Assembly: GCA_964446835.1 (NCBI GenBank)
Contig: CAYUQT010000033.1
Coordinates: forward strand, 1-64,000
Length of the DNA: 64,000 nt
Reading direction: 5' to 3'
Source of the DNA: CAYUQT01 sp964446835
Lineage (GTDB): Bacteria; Planctomycetota; Phycisphaerae; UBA1845; JAFGLZ01
The translations under genes were made by a program, and so were the position numbers. The notes under the pieces were generated by a model. That model did no database searches. It saw only the letters and a program-made list of their open reading frames with translations, and was not told where the DNA came from. This document shows, piece by piece, positions 26,566 through 35,719 of this stretch. Within the stretch, counting starts at the first letter, position 1. Every line of letters starts with the position of its first letter.

Positions 26566-26727
26566 GAAATGACTGGAGCTGGTGGTGGGCCTGAGAAACG
26601 CCTGGACTTTCTGATTGCCTGAGAGTCCGAATTCCGAGATAGTATGGGTTCCTCACCGGTCGGTTCCATCATGTCGCGTCGACCTGTCAGTTCGGCCGAT
26701 CGGACAGATGAAAGAAGGACTGTCGTT

Positions 26728-28521
26728 ATGGGAAAGAGGCCCTGGCTCCCACTTGCCTGTGCCCTCCTTCTGATCGCGGTACCACGCCGGTGCGTATCGT
26801 TCGACTCTCAACCGTCGCTCAAACAAACCATGGACGGCATCCTGACCCGTCTCTACGCCACGCTGGACGAGAAGACCCTTTGCTCGCTGGATGAACGGGC
26901 TATTCTGGGACTCCTGACGGAAACCGAACGCAAGGCCTTGAGCACTGGGTATTGGTGTTTCGAGGTCAATGTGCCCGTGGTTGTCTCCATCGTCCGGCAC
27001 ACCGAACAGCAGGTCGCACCCTTCTGGCTGGAGGCATCCGGCTTCAGGAAGACCGCACTCGTCGTCAAGAACGAAGTGGGCACTTACGAAGTCTGGCAGA
27101 AGGCATTCGGCGCGGGTCGCGTGGACCTTGGAATCAACGGATTCGACAGGCATCGACCCGTCTACTTCGTCTGTGTCGGACCGCAAACGCCCGACAAACG
27201 GCTTGATGTCACGCACGTTTATCCACCCGGCGAAGCCATCGCGACCATGAAAAAGGGCGCGTGGATCTACCGTGATTGGCCAGATCTCTACATCGACGAG
27301 TTGCCTCCATCCCTGGTCGGCCAGGTCCTGCTGACCACGTATCGGGGCCGTTCGCGGGAAGCCCACCTGGTCGGGGCCTTTCGCAAGACCCCGCAACCTT
27401 CGTCAGCCAGACCGGATCAGATCGTCCTGACCTGGAGCGAGGACCCTCGCACCACCCAGACCATTCAGTGGCGCACGGGACCCGGCGTGAAGAGTGGATT
27501 GGTTCGGTATCACCCCCGAGGCCCCGCGAAACGGCCCGGAACCGAGACTCCCGCCCAGACGGTCCTCATCGAGGACCGGCGGCTCATGAACGATCCCTGG
27601 GTCTGTCATCACACGACGGTCCTGCGCGGACTCAAGCCGTCCACCGTCTATACGTATTCTGTGGGGTCTCCGAGCAGCAACACGTGGAGTGAGGAGGCCG
27701 AGTTCAAGACGGCGCCGGGCAGAGGCGATGATTTCTCCTTCGTGACCTTCGGGGACACGCACCGCTCCCCCGATTGGGGGCATCAGCTTCGTATGGCCGC
27801 TCAGCAGTATCCCGATGTCGCCTTCTATCTCATTGCAGGCGATCTGGTGACCACAGGACTGTATCGCGATGAGTGGGATCGGTTCTTCGCCCACACCGAC
27901 GGCATATTGAACCGCAAGCCCCTCGCTTTCGTCCTCGGCAATCACGACGACCAGGATGGGCTGGGGGCTCGAATGCCTCTGGACCTGTTTGCCCTTCCCG
28001 CCAACGGCCCCAAGGCTGTCGAACCGGAACGGACCTATAGTTTTCGCTACGGGAATGCCCTCTTCCTCATGCTGGACGTCGGCACGTCACATGAAGTCCA
28101 GGCGGCCTGGATGGAACAACAATTGGCCGGCACCGACGCCACCTGGCGATTCGCCGTCTACCATTTCCCCCTGTACTACTACAAGGATGATGATGAGCAT
28201 GAGGCAACCCGGCAACGGTGGGAGAAGGTCTTCGCCAAATATCACCTGGACCTGATGCTGCACGGACACATCCACTATTACATTCGGACACGCCCCATGA
28301 AGGAAGGCCAAGCCGTTGCCTCCCCCGCTGAGGGTACGATCTACATCGTCTCACTGGGCACAACTGACAGGAAGCCATTCCGCCAATTGCCCCAAAACGC
28401 CGAGAAGTACCTCAATGGAGGTCCCTGGTACCAGAAGTTTGCCATCTCGGGTCGCAAGCTGGTCTACCAGGCCTACGATGTTAACGGTAAGGTATGCGAC
28501 GAATTGACCATCGAGAAATGA
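26728..28521 (+). CDS. Exported purple-acid-phosphatase-like metallophosphoesterase
   Basis: About 597 residues from ATG 26728 (AAGGA at 8 nt); the in-frame ATG at 26644 would place 28 charged residues before the signal peptide (ACALLLIAVPRRCVSF). Residues about 30-230 are an N-terminal region of unknown fold. Residues about 235-345 form a fibronectin-III-like purple acid phosphatase N domain (TIQWRTGP, LKPSTVYTYSVG). The rest is calcineurin-like, with metal-ligand motifs GDTH, GDLV, GNHDD and HGHIHYY. A periplasmic phosphoesterase is likely. The extra N-terminal 200 residues are longer than in typical family members. Confidence 0.85.
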   Translation: MGKRPWLPLACALLLIAVPRRCVSFDSQPSLKQTMDGILTRLYATLDEKTLCSLDERAILGLLTETERKALSTGYWCFEVNVPVVVSIVRHTEQQVAPFWLEASGFRKTALVVKNEVGTYEVWQKAFGAGRVDLGINGFDRHRPVYFVCVGPQTPDKRLDVTHVYPPGEAIATMKKGAWIYRDWPDLYIDELPPSLVGQVLLTTYRGRSREAHLVGAFRKTPQPSSARPDQIVLTWSEDPRTTQTIQWRTGPGVKSGLVRYHPRGPAKRPGTETPAQTVLIEDRRLMNDPWVCHHTTVLRGLKPSTVYTYSVGSPSSNTWSEEAEFKTAPGRGDDFSFVTFGDTHRSPDWGHQLRMAAQQYPDVAFYLIAGDLVTTGLYRDEWDRFFAHTDGILNRKPLAFVLGNHDDQDGLGARMPLDLFALPANGPKAVEPERTYSFRYGNALFLMLDVGTSHEVQAAWMEQQLAGTDATWRFAVYHFPLYYYKDDDEHEATRQRWEKVFAKYHLDLMLHGHIHYYIRTRPMKEGQAVASPAEGTIYIVSLGTTDRKPFRQLPQNAEKYLNGGPWYQKFAISGRKLVYQAYDVNGKVCDELTIEK

Positions 28522-28561
28522 CGGGCGGGTTCCTTTCGCTACCCAGACAACGAGGCAAGAG

Positions 28562-29983
28562 ATGCCGAATCGCGAATCGGGTCTGACACGGCGGAGATTC
28601 ATGAGTCACACGGCAGGCGTCACAGGTGCGGGCACCCTTGGCCTGTTTGCCTGCGAAAGCACCGGTCAGGGAGCCGAAGCCCCCAATCCCACAACCGAAA
28701 TCACTCTCAGCCACGACGTCGTGGTCATCGGCGGCGGAATGGCAGGATTGACCGCTGCCCTCGCCGCGGCCAGGAACGGGGCCAAGACCCTGCTGGTCGA
28801 ACGTTATCCATACTGTGGAGGCGCCTTCACCGCCGGCATGGTCATTCACATCGCCGGGCTCGTCGACCACCGGCGCATCCACAAGACCGACGAACTGACC
28901 ATGAATCCGAAGAAGTGGATCGTCCAGGGACTCGCCTGCGACTACTACGAGCGGCTCACGAAGTTCGGGGCCACCCGCGGCCCTCAATGGGATCACGAGC
29001 CTGCCAAGATCATCTTTGATCAGATGCTCGAAGAATTCGGCGTGGATGTCCTCTATGGATCACAGTTTCACAGGGCCAGGGTCACCGGATCGCGGATCGA
29101 ATCCTTAGACGTCTACTACCGCACCGCGCACATCGTGGCCAGAGGGAAGGTCTTCATCGACGGCTCCGGCGACGGCGATCTGGCATCGGCAGCCGGTGCC
29201 GAATTTGCCGTCGGACGAGACGGCGACCATCGCATGCAGCCGGCAACTCTGAGTTACATGATCGCCGAGGTGAAGCCGGGGACCGGCGGATCGCTCAACA
29301 AGCTCCTGAGAGAGGCCTGGGAGCAGGGCAAGATCCCCAAAGACATGCGACCGGGCGTCATCGGTCCGCGGTGGGCCGAGGGCAGAATGCGAGAGGAGCT
29401 CTGGTGTTCGATCGTGCGACAGTGGGGCGATTTCTCGAATCCGATTGAGTATTCCCGGATGGAGCGGCGTGCACGGGCGATCGGTTGGGAGATCTTCCGC
29501 TACCTTAAGGCCAACAGCGAGGCCCTCTCCGATGCGTATCTCGGTTCGATCTGCCAGCAGGTGTGGCCACGCGAGGGGCGGCGGATCAAGACCCACTACA
29601 CCCTGACCGCCGATGATGTCCGCCGTGAAGCTCGATTCGACGACGCCATCGCCCGAGGCGCCTTCTATCTCGATCTGCACTCCGTCACGCCCGGGACTAT
29701 CGGATGGGACATCGACGAGCACCGTTCTACAATGAATACCCACTTCGACATCCCCTATCGGTCCCTCGTGCCCGCCGGTCTGGACAACCTCCTTCTCGCC
29801 GGGCGGATGCTCGGTGCGACCCACGAGGCGTATAGCGCCACGCGCGTGATGGGCACTGGTATCGCAACCGGACAGGCCGCCGGAACCGCCGCCGCCCTGG
29901 CCGTCAGGAATCAACAGACGACCCGCCAAGTACAATTGGCCAAGCTAAGGAATACCCTGCAGTCTCAGGGGGTGGTCCTCTGA
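28562..29983 (+). CDS. TAT-exported FAD-dependent oxidoreductase
   Basis: 473 residues, GAGG 6 nt before the ATG. The leader reads LTRRRFMSHTAGVTGAG, a twin-arginine signal, then GLFAC, so it could be a TAT lipoprotein. The FAD_oxidored family (PF12831) pattern follows: VVVIGGGMAGLTAALAAAR near residues 55-73, a CGGAFTAGM segment near 90, FIDGSGDGDLASAAG, and the C-terminal LLLAGRMLGATHEAYSATRV. These enzymes carry FAD, which explains export by TAT after folding. The substrate is unknown. It lies 40 bp downstream of the phosphoesterase gene on the same strand, so co-transcription is likely. Confidence 0.85.
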   Translation: MPNRESGLTRRRFMSHTAGVTGAGTLGLFACESTGQGAEAPNPTTEITLSHDVVVIGGGMAGLTAALAAARNGAKTLLVERYPYCGGAFTAGMVIHIAGLVDHRRIHKTDELTMNPKKWIVQGLACDYYERLTKFGATRGPQWDHEPAKIIFDQMLEEFGVDVLYGSQFHRARVTGSRIESLDVYYRTAHIVARGKVFIDGSGDGDLASAAGAEFAVGRDGDHRMQPATLSYMIAEVKPGTGGSLNKLLREAWEQGKIPKDMRPGVIGPRWAEGRMREELWCSIVRQWGDFSNPIEYSRMERRARAIGWEIFRYLKANSEALSDAYLGSICQQVWPREGRRIKTHYTLTADDVRREARFDDAIARGAFYLDLHSVTPGTIGWDIDEHRSTMNTHFDIPYRSLVPAGLDNLLLAGRMLGATHEAYSATRVMGTGIATGQAAGTAAALAVRNQQTTRQVQLAKLRNTLQSQGVVL

Positions 29984-30062
29984 TGCCTGTGCGACCAAGC
30001 GCCTCGTGGTGGGTGAGCCGATGCCATACGTCGTACTGACCGGCGCTGCAGCCTCCTGCACA

Positions 30063-31616
30063 TCAGCGAGCCGCCGGCCCGCTGCCCACGGTGTAGCTGT
30101 ACAGGCGGCATTGCCTTAGATGGAACCCCAGCCGAATCGGTCGATCCACAGGAAGCGTGTCGGTCTGTTTCCAACGCACCGCATGCCTAACCGAATCGCC
30201 TCGTATCTCGATGGCATCGGCCCCGGTGTATCCCGGCAAGGGCGTCCCCGATGCGTCGAGCACGGTGACGACCAGGCTGCCCTTTGCGGCATCGGCATTC
30301 ACGATCAGTCGGTTGCCGGCCATTCGCAACGGCACGGTTTCCACCACGCCGCCTTCCGCACCGGCATCGAGCGATACGAAACCATCCCGCCGCCAACCGG
30401 CCCGTCCGATCGTGATCCTCTTGGCCGGCATCGCTCCGCCGTGCGTCGTGGTGATCGCCGTGTAGTACACCCAAACCTCATCCGAACGAACCACGGGCGT
30501 GTTGATCATCCCGAGAATGCAGCCGGCATCGAACTCGGCCGGACCGTTCGGAATGATCGGCGTGCGTTCATCCAGACGATGCCACTCCCGTCCGTCGCGG
30601 CTATACACCAGTTCTGCATGGATCGGTCCGTCATGCGAACTCTGATGGGGAGCCGTCTTTCCCCGTTCCAGTTGACGCGTGAGTCGGAATACCGCCACCA
30701 ATCCCAGAAACTGGTCTCCGTAGGAAAACGCGGACATGTCGTAGAATTCGGTTCTCTGGCCCGGAAACGTACACCAGGCATCATCCTTCTCGTCGGGGGT
30801 CAGCACCAGCCTCGAAGGCGACCATGTCTTCAGGTCTCGGCTCGTAGCCAATGCCACGAGCCGACGAGGATAGCCACGGATGGTTTCGGACATCTTGTGG
30901 AACACCAGGTACTCACCGGTCCTCGGGTCCTGTGTGAATGTGAGCGTGTCGTGTGTCTTGAACAGCGGCTGCGACCCACAGTCTCGCCAGCGAAGCCCGT
31001 CAGCCGAGGTGCAAGCCCAGGCCCCAGATCCCTTTCCCTTCACCGTCTGGTATCCGATCATCTTGTATCGCTTGGAAGGATCGGATTCGAACGAGTCGCG
31101 GATGAGACTGGGGCTGTCCAGATCGCACACAATGTTGTTTTCCGTCGATCCGTTGAATTCGTACAGATCCATCTTGGACTTCTGCCATCGTACGCCGTCC
31201 GCCGACGTTGCATAGAGCACCAGAGTACCCCGCGATCGATTCAGTCGCGGGTCGCGCGAGCCCTCGGTGGGGCTACTCATGTACCACATCCGAAACAGCT
31301 TGAGCGTTTCGTCATAGAGAACCGACCCATAGACATAAACCCGGCTACCCTCCCAGGGGTGTTCCGGTTCCAGCACCGGCTTGGACAGTTTGCGGCACGG
31401 ATGAATGGTTCGGACGGTGCCCTTTTGGGAGGCGATGAGGACATCGTCCACAAGCAGTTGAGGGCCGGTGCCGATGGCCGAAGCCTCTGCCAAAGCATTT
31501 CGTGGTTGGGCAGCCATCCCCAAGGTCACAACGAAACCCAGAAGTCCGGCCAGCAGACGGGCTCCCGATCTCCACGATCTGTCCGCACCTGGTGCGCTGC
31601 GGGTTCTCCCAGTCAT
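30063..31616 (-). CDS. Exported beta-propeller protein, paralogue of the 10159 gene
   Basis: 517 residues with an N-terminal signal segment (hydrophobic about 20-42). The mature protein starts with LLVDDVLIAS, similar to the FIDDFAIA opening of the 10159 gene product. It then has MWYMSSPTEG, YATSADGVRW, CTSADGLRW and VYSRDGREW blades, the repeated motif of GH43/GH32-type propeller proteins. A small beta-sandwich-like C-terminus (LIVNADAAKGSLVVTVLDA) resembles that of GH32-like proteins. I cannot name catalytic residues. It converges with the FAD oxidoreductase gene, with 79 bp between. Confidence 0.7.
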   Translation of the reverse strand: MTGRTRSAPGADRSWRSGARLLAGLLGFVVTLGMAAQPRNALAEASAIGTGPQLLVDDVLIASQKGTVRTIHPCRKLSKPVLEPEHPWEGSRVYVYGSVLYDETLKLFRMWYMSSPTEGSRDPRLNRSRGTLVLYATSADGVRWQKSKMDLYEFNGSTENNIVCDLDSPSLIRDSFESDPSKRYKMIGYQTVKGKGSGAWACTSADGLRWRDCGSQPLFKTHDTLTFTQDPRTGEYLVFHKMSETIRGYPRRLVALATSRDLKTWSPSRLVLTPDEKDDAWCTFPGQRTEFYDMSAFSYGDQFLGLVAVFRLTRQLERGKTAPHQSSHDGPIHAELVYSRDGREWHRLDERTPIIPNGPAEFDAGCILGMINTPVVRSDEVWVYYTAITTTHGGAMPAKRITIGRAGWRRDGFVSLDAGAEGGVVETVPLRMAGNRLIVNADAAKGSLVVTVLDASGTPLPGYTGADAIEIRGDSVRHAVRWKQTDTLPVDRPIRLGFHLRQCRLYSYTVGSGPAAR

Positions 31617-31859
31617 CCCATTCCCCTATCCTCTGCTCCACACCGGAACATAATCAGGCTCCACGAAGTCCGCATGCACGTGCACAGTAGCCGGAGACAA
31701 CGTCTCGTGCCACTTCATCCGTGGCGCGCCGCCGGACAATCCGAGCCAAACCCGTGGAACAATGCAATTGCCGCCGTACCCGACGACCGGTAGCATCGCA
31801 TGGGCAGACTTGAAGCCTCACGATCCGCCTGATTGACTGTCCCCCGGAAGGAGCCGTTC

Positions 31860-32858
31860 GTGGCCGTTCCAACCGCCTCAGCCTCGCGTGGTACGACACT
31901 CCGGGCGATTCTCCACCGCGCGACACTTGCGGCGATGAGTGTCGGTGTGTTGGCCGGCATGGGGTGTTCTCGCCTCCGAAATGCGCTCGGCACCGACAGC
32001 GAATACCTTTTCATCGGTCAGGACGTCATCTCAGTCCCCGGCCAAAAGCTCCGAGTCGCCGCGAGACTCCAGAAAGTCAATCTCCCTCATGAGGTAAAGA
32101 AGGCAACGATCGGATTCTATCTCGACAGCAAGTGGCTTGCCGAGGCCATCACCGATGAGGAGGGCACAGCAGGCGTCTCGTTCATGCCGCCACGAGTTGG
32201 CGACTACGTATTCGATGCCCGGTACACATCGAACAGCCCATCCGCCTCCGCGGCTCAGACTCAGGTGCTGGTAGCCGTCCGCCACCCCGATGTGCCCCTC
32301 TGCGTAGTCGATCTGGACAAGACGCTGGTGGATGCTGGTTACAGGACGGTGCTCACCGGAGCCCCTCCTCCAATGGAGCATGCGGCTCCCGTGATGGAGC
32401 GCATCGCGAGAGATCACCTCGTGATCTATCTCACAAGTCGGCCGGAACAATTGGGTCTCAAGACCAAGAACTGGCTGCGGGTGAACGGTTTCCCACGCGG
32501 ACCCGTGTTCCTGACGGAAGTGGAAGAACTGCTCGGCGGCAACCGGAAATACAAGAGCCGCACGCTGGCTCGAATGCGAAGCAGCTTCAAGGGCACCGGC
32601 GTGGGAATCGGCAACGTCAAGTCGGACATGCTGGCCTATCTCGACAACGATCTACGAGCGATCTATCTGGTCCATCTTTCGCGGGGTGCGAAGCCCAATC
32701 CCCATGATCTACGTGACAAGATTCACGACCTCAGGGAATTGCCGCCGTCGGTACAGGTGGCCATGAACTGGCACGATGTGGAATCCGCACTGTTCGAGAA
32801 CACGCCCCTGACAATCGACCGGGCCTGCGGCTTCTTGGAACACATGGCCGGCAAGTAG
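31860..32858 (+). CDS. Lipoprotein with LNS2/HAD-type phosphatase domain
   Basis: 332 residues from GTG 31860, which has AAGGAG 6 nt upstream; the in-frame TTG at 31833 precedes the ribosome site. The leader ends VLAGMGC, a slightly atypical lipobox. Residues about 45-135 look like an immunoglobulin-type beta domain (GQKLRVAARLQ, GTAGVSFMPP). Residues about 145-330 are a HAD-like domain with V-V-D151-L-D153-K-T155, YLTSRPEQL (motif II) and IGNVKSDMLAY (motif III/IV). This arrangement is that of the lipin/LNS2 group, known from eukaryotic phosphatidate phosphatases and sporadic bacterial proteins. A membrane-phospholipid phosphatase role is possible but inferred. Confidence 0.75.
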   Translation: MAVPTASASRGTTLRAILHRATLAAMSVGVLAGMGCSRLRNALGTDSEYLFIGQDVISVPGQKLRVAARLQKVNLPHEVKKATIGFYLDSKWLAEAITDEEGTAGVSFMPPRVGDYVFDARYTSNSPSASAAQTQVLVAVRHPDVPLCVVDLDKTLVDAGYRTVLTGAPPPMEHAAPVMERIARDHLVIYLTSRPEQLGLKTKNWLRVNGFPRGPVFLTEVEELLGGNRKYKSRTLARMRSSFKGTGVGIGNVKSDMLAYLDNDLRAIYLVHLSRGAKPNPHDLRDKIHDLRELPPSVQVAMNWHDVESALFENTPLTIDRACGFLEHMAGK

Positions 32859-32920
32859 CTCCTGAGGATTCGACATCTCGGCGCCCCCGGCGATCCGCCC
32901 GCGTCATCCTCAATCGGGTA

Positions 32921-32929
32921 TGTTACAAT
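32921..32929 (+). promoter_or_regulatory. Candidate extended -10 promoter of the kinase/regulator operon
   Basis: TGTTACAAT gives TG-N-TACAAT, five of six matches to TATAAT with the extended TG. It stands out in AT-richer sequence about 57 bases upstream of the kinase start. No good -35 is seen, which an extended -10 can tolerate. Confidence 0.35.
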
Positions 32930-32985
32930 ATCAGTAGTCTCGCAGGACGGTCGATTCTCACGACACGCGGTTTGGGGTTGCCTGC

Positions 32986-34986
32986 ATGAAGCGTCTGGTC
33001 GCGGTGCTGCTGCCATTCCTCGTCGTACCGGTCATCGCCTTGAGCGTCCTGTCGTGGTCGTTGGCAGGCCGGGCGGAAGACCGACTTCTTGCAGCCAGAC
33101 GGCAGGAGTCCGGCGACCTCGCTACGACCTTCGCTTCAGGTCTGACCGGAAATCTGGACGCGCTCGCCGGCGAATTTCGCCAATGGGCCAATGCCCTGCC
33201 GAAAGGGTCCTTTTCGTCGCCACCACCGGATCAGGGGCAGACGTGGACATGCGTCCTGGACGAGCAGGGCCGATGGTGGCATCCCGCCGTCTACGCTGTC
33301 CACCTGCTGGCCCATGATGCAACCGAACCCAACAGCCTGCTGCACAATCAAGCACTGGCCGAAGCGACGTCTCGGGAGCGATTGGGAACCACGCCGGACC
33401 TGGCGGTGGAGAAGTACCAGGCCCTGGATCGTGACACCGTACCCAGAAACATCCGCGCCAAGGCCCTGCTCGGGCTGGCCCGCTCTGTTCGCAAACAGGG
33501 AGATGCCGGCCGATCTATCGAGCTGTACCGACGGCTGATGACGGAGTTCAACGAGGCCGTCGATGAGACGGGTCTCAATCTCGGTGCCGTAGCGGGTCTG
33601 GCCTTTCTCCGACAGATTCGGGAAGAAGGGGCAGGCGATGCCGCAAGGGCGGCGTGGCGGCAGTACGCCGACTCCCTCCTCGCCGGACGGTTCCCGATGG
33701 TGTGGGCGACATTGCTGGAGAACATGACCGGCGCGCTGGCCCTGGCTCCGGGCGACGGGGCAGAGGCCGAAGATGTGCGCCGTCGCAAGGGTCTGGAGCT
33801 GGCGATCGCTCGGTTGCAGGAGATGAGCAGTGCAGCGGAAGTGGTGACGGCATCGCCGGGCGTCGACCGAATGCGATTTCACCCTGTGGGCGAGCGGGTT
33901 CTCCTGGTGGTGCCCACGGAGTTGGCCGGAACTCGGGGCTGGGCGGTCGCATCATTCGATCTGACATGGGTCAAGACCCGGCTGATGACTCCCCTCGTGG
34001 CGCAGATCACCTCCCATCGAGACGTTGCCGCCTTCATCTATGACGCAATGAACCGTTCCATCGTGGGAGGCCCCATGTCCAGCAGTACAGCCTCCGCGGA
34101 GTTGTCGCTCTCCCGCTGGGGACTGCCCTGGACGATGGTCGTCGGTCCGGCCAATCCGGACGAACTGACGGCGCGGGCGGCCTACCGTCATGCGCTGATG
34201 ATGGGTTCCATCGCCTTTCTGATTCTGCTGATGGTGCTGGGAACGTTCATCGGCTATCGCATGGTTCGCCGCGAGGTGGAACTCTCAGAACTCAAGAGCC
34301 GATTCGTGGACAACGTGTCGCACGAACTCCGAACGCCCGTCACGAGCATCAAACTCTTCAGCGAATTGCTGAGCACACACCAGGTGTCTGATGCTCAGCG
34401 ACAGCAGGACTACTTCCGTTTGCTGGTTGCCGAAAGCGAGCGGCTCGGTCGAACGGTCGAGAACATGCTTGATTTCTCGCGGATCATGGCCAACCGGATG
34501 CAGATCGACCTTCAACCCACTGAGATGGGCGATTTCCTCACAGGACTGCAGCGACAATGGGAAGTTCAGGGACGGCCCACGGGGCATCATGTCCGGCTCC
34601 ACCTGGGAACGCACCTGCCCACGTGCCGGATAGACCCGGACGCGATGTCGCGGGCGATTGCCAATCTGGTGTCCAACGCCATCAAGTACAGTCCGGATGA
34701 CCGTGAGGTGGTTGTCACGGCCCAGCGACGCGATCGGATGTTGAGCATCGCCGTTCGAGATCGAGGCCTGGGCATTCCGAGCGAGGACCTGCCCCACATC
34801 TTCGAGAGATTCTATCGAGCCAGAGATCGAGGCGGAAACCACGTACAGGGCACCGGTCTGGGCCTGACCATCGTCAAGGACACCGTCGAGAGGCATGGAG
34901 GCACCGTTCGCGTAGATAGTCACACACCCGGAGGCACCGTGGTAGAATTGCTTCTTCCGGTCAGTGAAGGAGAGGGCGAGCCTTGA
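32986..34986 (+). CDS. Sensor histidine kinase with large periplasmic helical domain
   Basis: 666 residues. Transmembrane helices lie at about 5-27 and 405-428, enclosing about 370 periplasmic residues. Part of this region (about 140-230: ALLGLARSVRKQGDAGRSIE and following) has TPR-like helix pairs. The cytosolic kinase has HisKA VDNVSHELRTPVTS with H446, then N-box NLVSNAIKYSP, DRGLGIP, FYRARD and GTGLGLTIVK. No HAMP domain is apparent. The stop overlaps the TTG start of the response regulator by 4 bp, a standard two-component pair. TPR-like sensing suggests detection of a protein partner rather than a small molecule, an inference only. Confidence 0.9.
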   Translation: MKRLVAVLLPFLVVPVIALSVLSWSLAGRAEDRLLAARRQESGDLATTFASGLTGNLDALAGEFRQWANALPKGSFSSPPPDQGQTWTCVLDEQGRWWHPAVYAVHLLAHDATEPNSLLHNQALAEATSRERLGTTPDLAVEKYQALDRDTVPRNIRAKALLGLARSVRKQGDAGRSIELYRRLMTEFNEAVDETGLNLGAVAGLAFLRQIREEGAGDAARAAWRQYADSLLAGRFPMVWATLLENMTGALALAPGDGAEAEDVRRRKGLELAIARLQEMSSAAEVVTASPGVDRMRFHPVGERVLLVVPTELAGTRGWAVASFDLTWVKTRLMTPLVAQITSHRDVAAFIYDAMNRSIVGGPMSSSTASAELSLSRWGLPWTMVVGPANPDELTARAAYRHALMMGSIAFLILLMVLGTFIGYRMVRREVELSELKSRFVDNVSHELRTPVTSIKLFSELLSTHQVSDAQRQQDYFRLLVAESERLGRTVENMLDFSRIMANRMQIDLQPTEMGDFLTGLQRQWEVQGRPTGHHVRLHLGTHLPTCRIDPDAMSRAIANLVSNAIKYSPDDREVVVTAQRRDRMLSIAVRDRGLGIPSEDLPHIFERFYRARDRGGNHVQGTGLGLTIVKDTVERHGGTVRVDSHTPGGTVVELLLPVSEGEGEP

Positions 34987-35684
34987 ACAGAATCCTGATC
35001 GTAGAGGATGATCCGGCTGTCGTGATCGGACTGAGCGACTTCGTGCGAAGTCTGGGGTATGAGTCCGTAGTGGCACGCGACGGCGAACGAGCCCTGGCGC
35101 TTTTCGACGAGACCCACCCCGATCTCATCCTGCTCGATCTGGTCCTGCCCAAACGCAGCGGCATGGACGTGTGCCGTGAGATTCGGGGGCGCAGTGACCC
35201 CACGCCGATCATCATGGTGACCGCCAAGGGGCAGCCGAAGGATCGCGTGGCGGGGCTGGATCTGGGGGCCGACGATTACGTAACCAAACCGTTCGATCTG
35301 CCCGAACTGGCCGCCAGAATCCGGGCCGTGATGCGCAGAGCCCCGTCCGCGGAGCACGTTGCAGGAGGGACTTACGACCTCGAAGGTGTCCACATCGATC
35401 TGGGCGCCTTCACCATCGAATGCGAAGGCGAGACGTCCAGCGTGTGCTCGCGCGAGCGAGACATCCTCGCCCTTCTCCTGACTCATAGGGGGCAGGTTGT
35501 CACACGCAATCAGATCCTCGATGAGGTCTGGGGACGGGACAACTATCCCACCACGCGGACGGTGGATAACTACATCGTGTCGCTCCGCAAGAAGCTCGAA
35601 TCCGATCCGTCTTCACCGCGCATCCTGCTCAGCGTGCGAGGGGTGGGATACAAGATCGTCGGTCCCGACGACGAAAACTCGTAG
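34983..35684 (+). CDS. OmpR/PhoB-family response regulator
   Basis: 233 residues, starting at TTG that overlaps the kinase stop. The receiver (about 1-118) has the acidic pair EDD near residues 8-10, phosphoacceptor D52 in LLDLVLPKRSG, the conserved T in VTAKG and K in YVTKPFDLPE. The C-terminal winged helix (about 140-228) has CSRERDILALLLTHRGQVVT, VDNYIVSLRKKLE and LSVRGVGYKI, typical of trans_reg_C. It should bind DNA as a phosphorylated dimer. Targets are not evident. It converges with the TPR operon, leaving 35 bp. Confidence 0.93.
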   Translation: MNRILIVEDDPAVVIGLSDFVRSLGYESVVARDGERALALFDETHPDLILLDLVLPKRSGMDVCREIRGRSDPTPIIMVTAKGQPKDRVAGLDLGADDYVTKPFDLPELAARIRAVMRRAPSAEHVAGGTYDLEGVHIDLGAFTIECEGETSSVCSRERDILALLLTHRGQVVTRNQILDEVWGRDNYPTTRTVDNYIVSLRKKLESDPSSPRILLSVRGVGYKIVGPDDENS

Positions 35685-35719
35685 GGATCTCGCCGCACGA
35701 CGGACTCTTCCTTCTCACC

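Noticed and set aside
30120..31793. A 557-codon plus-strand frame opposite the second propeller gene
   Set aside because: Basic low-complexity composition, with no start signal. The minus strand has blade motifs and a signal peptide.
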